Source: an uncultured Clostridia bacterium
GTDB lineage: Bacteria; Bacillota; Clostridia; Oscillospirales; Oscillospiraceae
DNA length: 6,792 bases
Direction of reading: 5' to 3'
Assembly (NCBI GenBank): GCA_946184215.1
Contig: CAMHER010000105.1
Span: forward strand, 1 to 6,792
The notes below the pieces were generated by a model. That model made no database searches. It saw only the letters and a list, made by a program, of their open reading frames with translations, and was not told where the DNA came from. The translations under genes and the position numbers were made by a program. Position 1 is the stretch's first letter; each line of letters opens with the position of its first letter. Shown one piece after another: positions 5,975 to 6,792 of the stretch.

Positions 5975-6280
5975 TCAGAAGGTGTAGATCGTATCCGAAA
6001 TCAGGTCGACCTTGCCGGCCTTCTGGACGGAAACATTGCTGAGGATAATGCTGTTCGGCGCGCTGCAGTTGCCCAGGGAGAGCTGGATCACCAGCTGGGT
6101 ATCCTGCCGGGCGTAGGTAACATACTCGACATGCTGCCCGGACGGGGTGGAGAGCAGCCCGAACATGGCGCCGAGCCCCTTCTCCACGCCGCCGTTGTTG
6201 AAGCAGACTTCGAACGGCGCGGGAATAATGGACTTGACATCCATACTGACGCGGTATTTCTCCCCTGCCCCTCGCCTCAT
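5975..6280 (-). pseudogene. Orphan carbohydrate-binding-module fragment (C-terminal half of a CBM4/9-like domain)
   Basis: An open frame of 101 codons. Its protein looks like the second half of a CBM4/9-type beta-sandwich: 'EKYRVSMDVKSIIPAPFEVC' (7-26) is the style of the mid-domain strand 'YxvsfdaKa...p..i.v'. 'GQHVEYVTYARQDTQLVIQL' (48-67) and 'NSIILSNVSVQ' (76-86) match the last strands, which end in 'xldnVsv'. The preceding 40-50 residues of such a domain are missing, and there is no signal peptide. The ATG at 6280 overlaps the stop of hxlR by ATGA, but the nearest purine-rich sequence (AAGGAA, 6295-6300) is 14 bases away, so a translation start here is doubtful. The best reading is the 3' remnant of a larger secreted, sugar-binding protein (perhaps a glycosidase) whose 5' part was replaced by hxlR. 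A real small coupled protein is the alternative. It lies 62 bases upstream of the GH32 gene. Confidence 0.6.
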
Positions 6281-6663
6281 TTAGCGCCATAGAGTTCCTT
6301 CTCGTGCCGAAAGCCCCAGTTCATGATGGCGTAGAAGACGGGCAGCAGGTCGCGGCCCATGTCGGTCAGCGAATATTCCACATGGGGAGGGATCTCGTTG
6401 AACTGCTCCCGGCTGATGAGGCCGTCCTCCTCCAGCTCCCGCAGGGTCTTGGTCAGCATCGTGTTGGTGATGCCGGGAAGATCTTTTTTCAGCTGGCCGA
6501 AGCGCACGGTGTCATAGATGCACATTTCGTACATCAGCTGGGACTTCCACCGTCCCTGCAGCATGAGGAGAAGCGGCGTGACCGGACAGTTGCCGTTTTT
6601 TGTCACGATGCCGTTCTTCAGCTCAGACAAGTATTCCTCATAGCTCATGTATTCATGCTCCAT
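6277..6663 (-). CDS. HxlR-family winged-helix transcriptional regulator
   Basis: Small DNA-binding protein of 128 residues in the HxlR branch of the MarR-like winged-helix regulators. Conserved 'NCPVTPLLLMLQGRWKSQLM' (25-44) matches the family opening 'CPv...l.ligGKWk..IL', and C26 is the Cys used as a redox or electrophile sensor in some relatives. The recognition region is 'VRFGQLKKDLPGITNTMLTK' (53-72) followed by 'TLRELEEDGLISREQFNEIP' (73-92), and the wing reads 'PPHVEYSLTDMGRDLLPV' (92-109). The start is ATG 6663, because GGAGG (6672-6676) lies 8 bases upstream. An in-frame TTG at 6678 would overlap that ribosome site. The gene overlaps the upstream gene's end by 11 bases and the downstream frame by ATGA. 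These regulators usually control a neighbouring oxidoreductase or transporter; none is visible here, so the target is unknown. No own promoter was recognised. Confidence 0.93.
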   Translation of the reverse strand: MEHEYMSYEEYLSELKNGIVTKNGNCPVTPLLLMLQGRWKSQLMYEMCIYDTVRFGQLKKDLPGITNTMLTKTLRELEEDGLISREQFNEIPPHVEYSLTDMGRDLLPVFYAIMNWGFRHEKELYGAK

Positions 6664-6792
6664 TCGGCTTTCCTCCAAACTTCTCCCAGCTCAAAACACG
6701 CTGTTTCATGCCGGCCACATCGAGCACGCCCTGAGCAAAGCCCTTGCGCACCAGCTCCTCCGGCACGTATTCGTCGTACTTCTCAAAGACCG
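6653..6792 (-). CDS. C-terminal end of an unidentified protein, possibly an Lhr-like helicase
   Basis: The last 45 codons of a gene entering from the right edge, stopping at TGA 6653-6655. The visible protein starts 'VFEKYDEYVPEELVRKGFAQ' and continues 'GVLDVAGMKQRVLSWEKFGG' to the end 'KPNGA'. The pattern 'fdkYvPeeLl..aFA...LDv.gm' resembles, from memory, the C-terminus of some Lhr-like ATP-dependent helicases, but no catalytic motif is in view, so the product is left open. Coding is supported by the uninterrupted frame, the coherent protein composition, and the close overlap of its stop with the hxlR start (6661-6663), which suggests co-transcription. Confidence 0.6.
   Translation of the reverse strand, partial: VFEKYDEYVPEELVRKGFAQGVLDVAGMKQRVLSWEKFGGKPNGA

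Noticed and set aside
5867..6292. 141-codon plus-strand frame and a 114-codon alternative minus-strand frame (5946-6290) over the carbohydrate-binding fragment
   Set aside because: Neither has domain-like sequence; only the minus-strand frame 5975-6280 gives recognisable beta-sandwich strand patterns.
6664..6678. TTG start five codons upstream for hxlR
   Set aside because: The TTG overlaps the GGAGG ribosome site that is correctly spaced for the ATG at 6663.

Overview
The window looks like a chromosomal carbohydrate-use region of a GC-rich member of the Clostridia (Bacillota), probably a gut Oscillospiraceae- or Lachnospiraceae-type organism. This rests on the strong AGGAGG-type ribosome binding sites, sigma-A-like promoters, LplB/LplC-type sugar permeases, a YesL (DUF624) protein and Gram-positive lipoprotein architecture. 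The placement comes from gene content only; no rRNA or other phylogenetic marker is present.

Left block (1-1482, minus strand): two inner-membrane permeases of a CUT1-type oligosaccharide ABC importer, LplB-like (538-1482) followed by LplC-like (from 521, running off the left edge). The binding protein and any enzymes of this operon would lie beyond the edge. A 319-bp AT-rich intergenic region (1483-1801) carries divergent promoters and a cluster of TTTGCA-type half-sites and palindromes. One palindrome covers the predicted start point of the permease promoter.

Middle block (1802-4223, plus strand): a tightly coupled three-gene operon, each junction an ATGA overlap. It encodes a LacI-family repressor, a YesL/DUF624 membrane protein, and a single-pass membrane-anchored protein whose outer domain resembles part of a solute-binding protein. 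The likely logic is that the repressor controls the divergent transporter and perhaps itself, while YesL and the anchored protein assist the transporter. A terminator-like hairpin sits inside the first codons of the third gene. The operon ends at a strong hairpin (4263-4302) that can serve both converging transcripts.

Right block (4323-6792, minus strand), in transcription order: the end of an unidentified protein (>6792-6653, perhaps an Lhr-like helicase), an HxlR-family regulator overlapping it, a 101-codon reading frame resembling only the C-terminal half of a carbohydrate-binding module, and a secreted GH32-type beta-fructosidase lipoprotein (4323-5912). The GH32 enzyme suggests fructan or fructo-oligosaccharide use. 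Whether the permeases import its products is an inference from proximity.

No tRNA, rRNA, CRISPR array, insertion sequence or phage gene was seen. The items most worth following are the membrane-anchored binding-protein-like product of the lacI-yesL operon, the internal hairpin at its start, and the orphan carbohydrate-binding fragment joined to hxlR.
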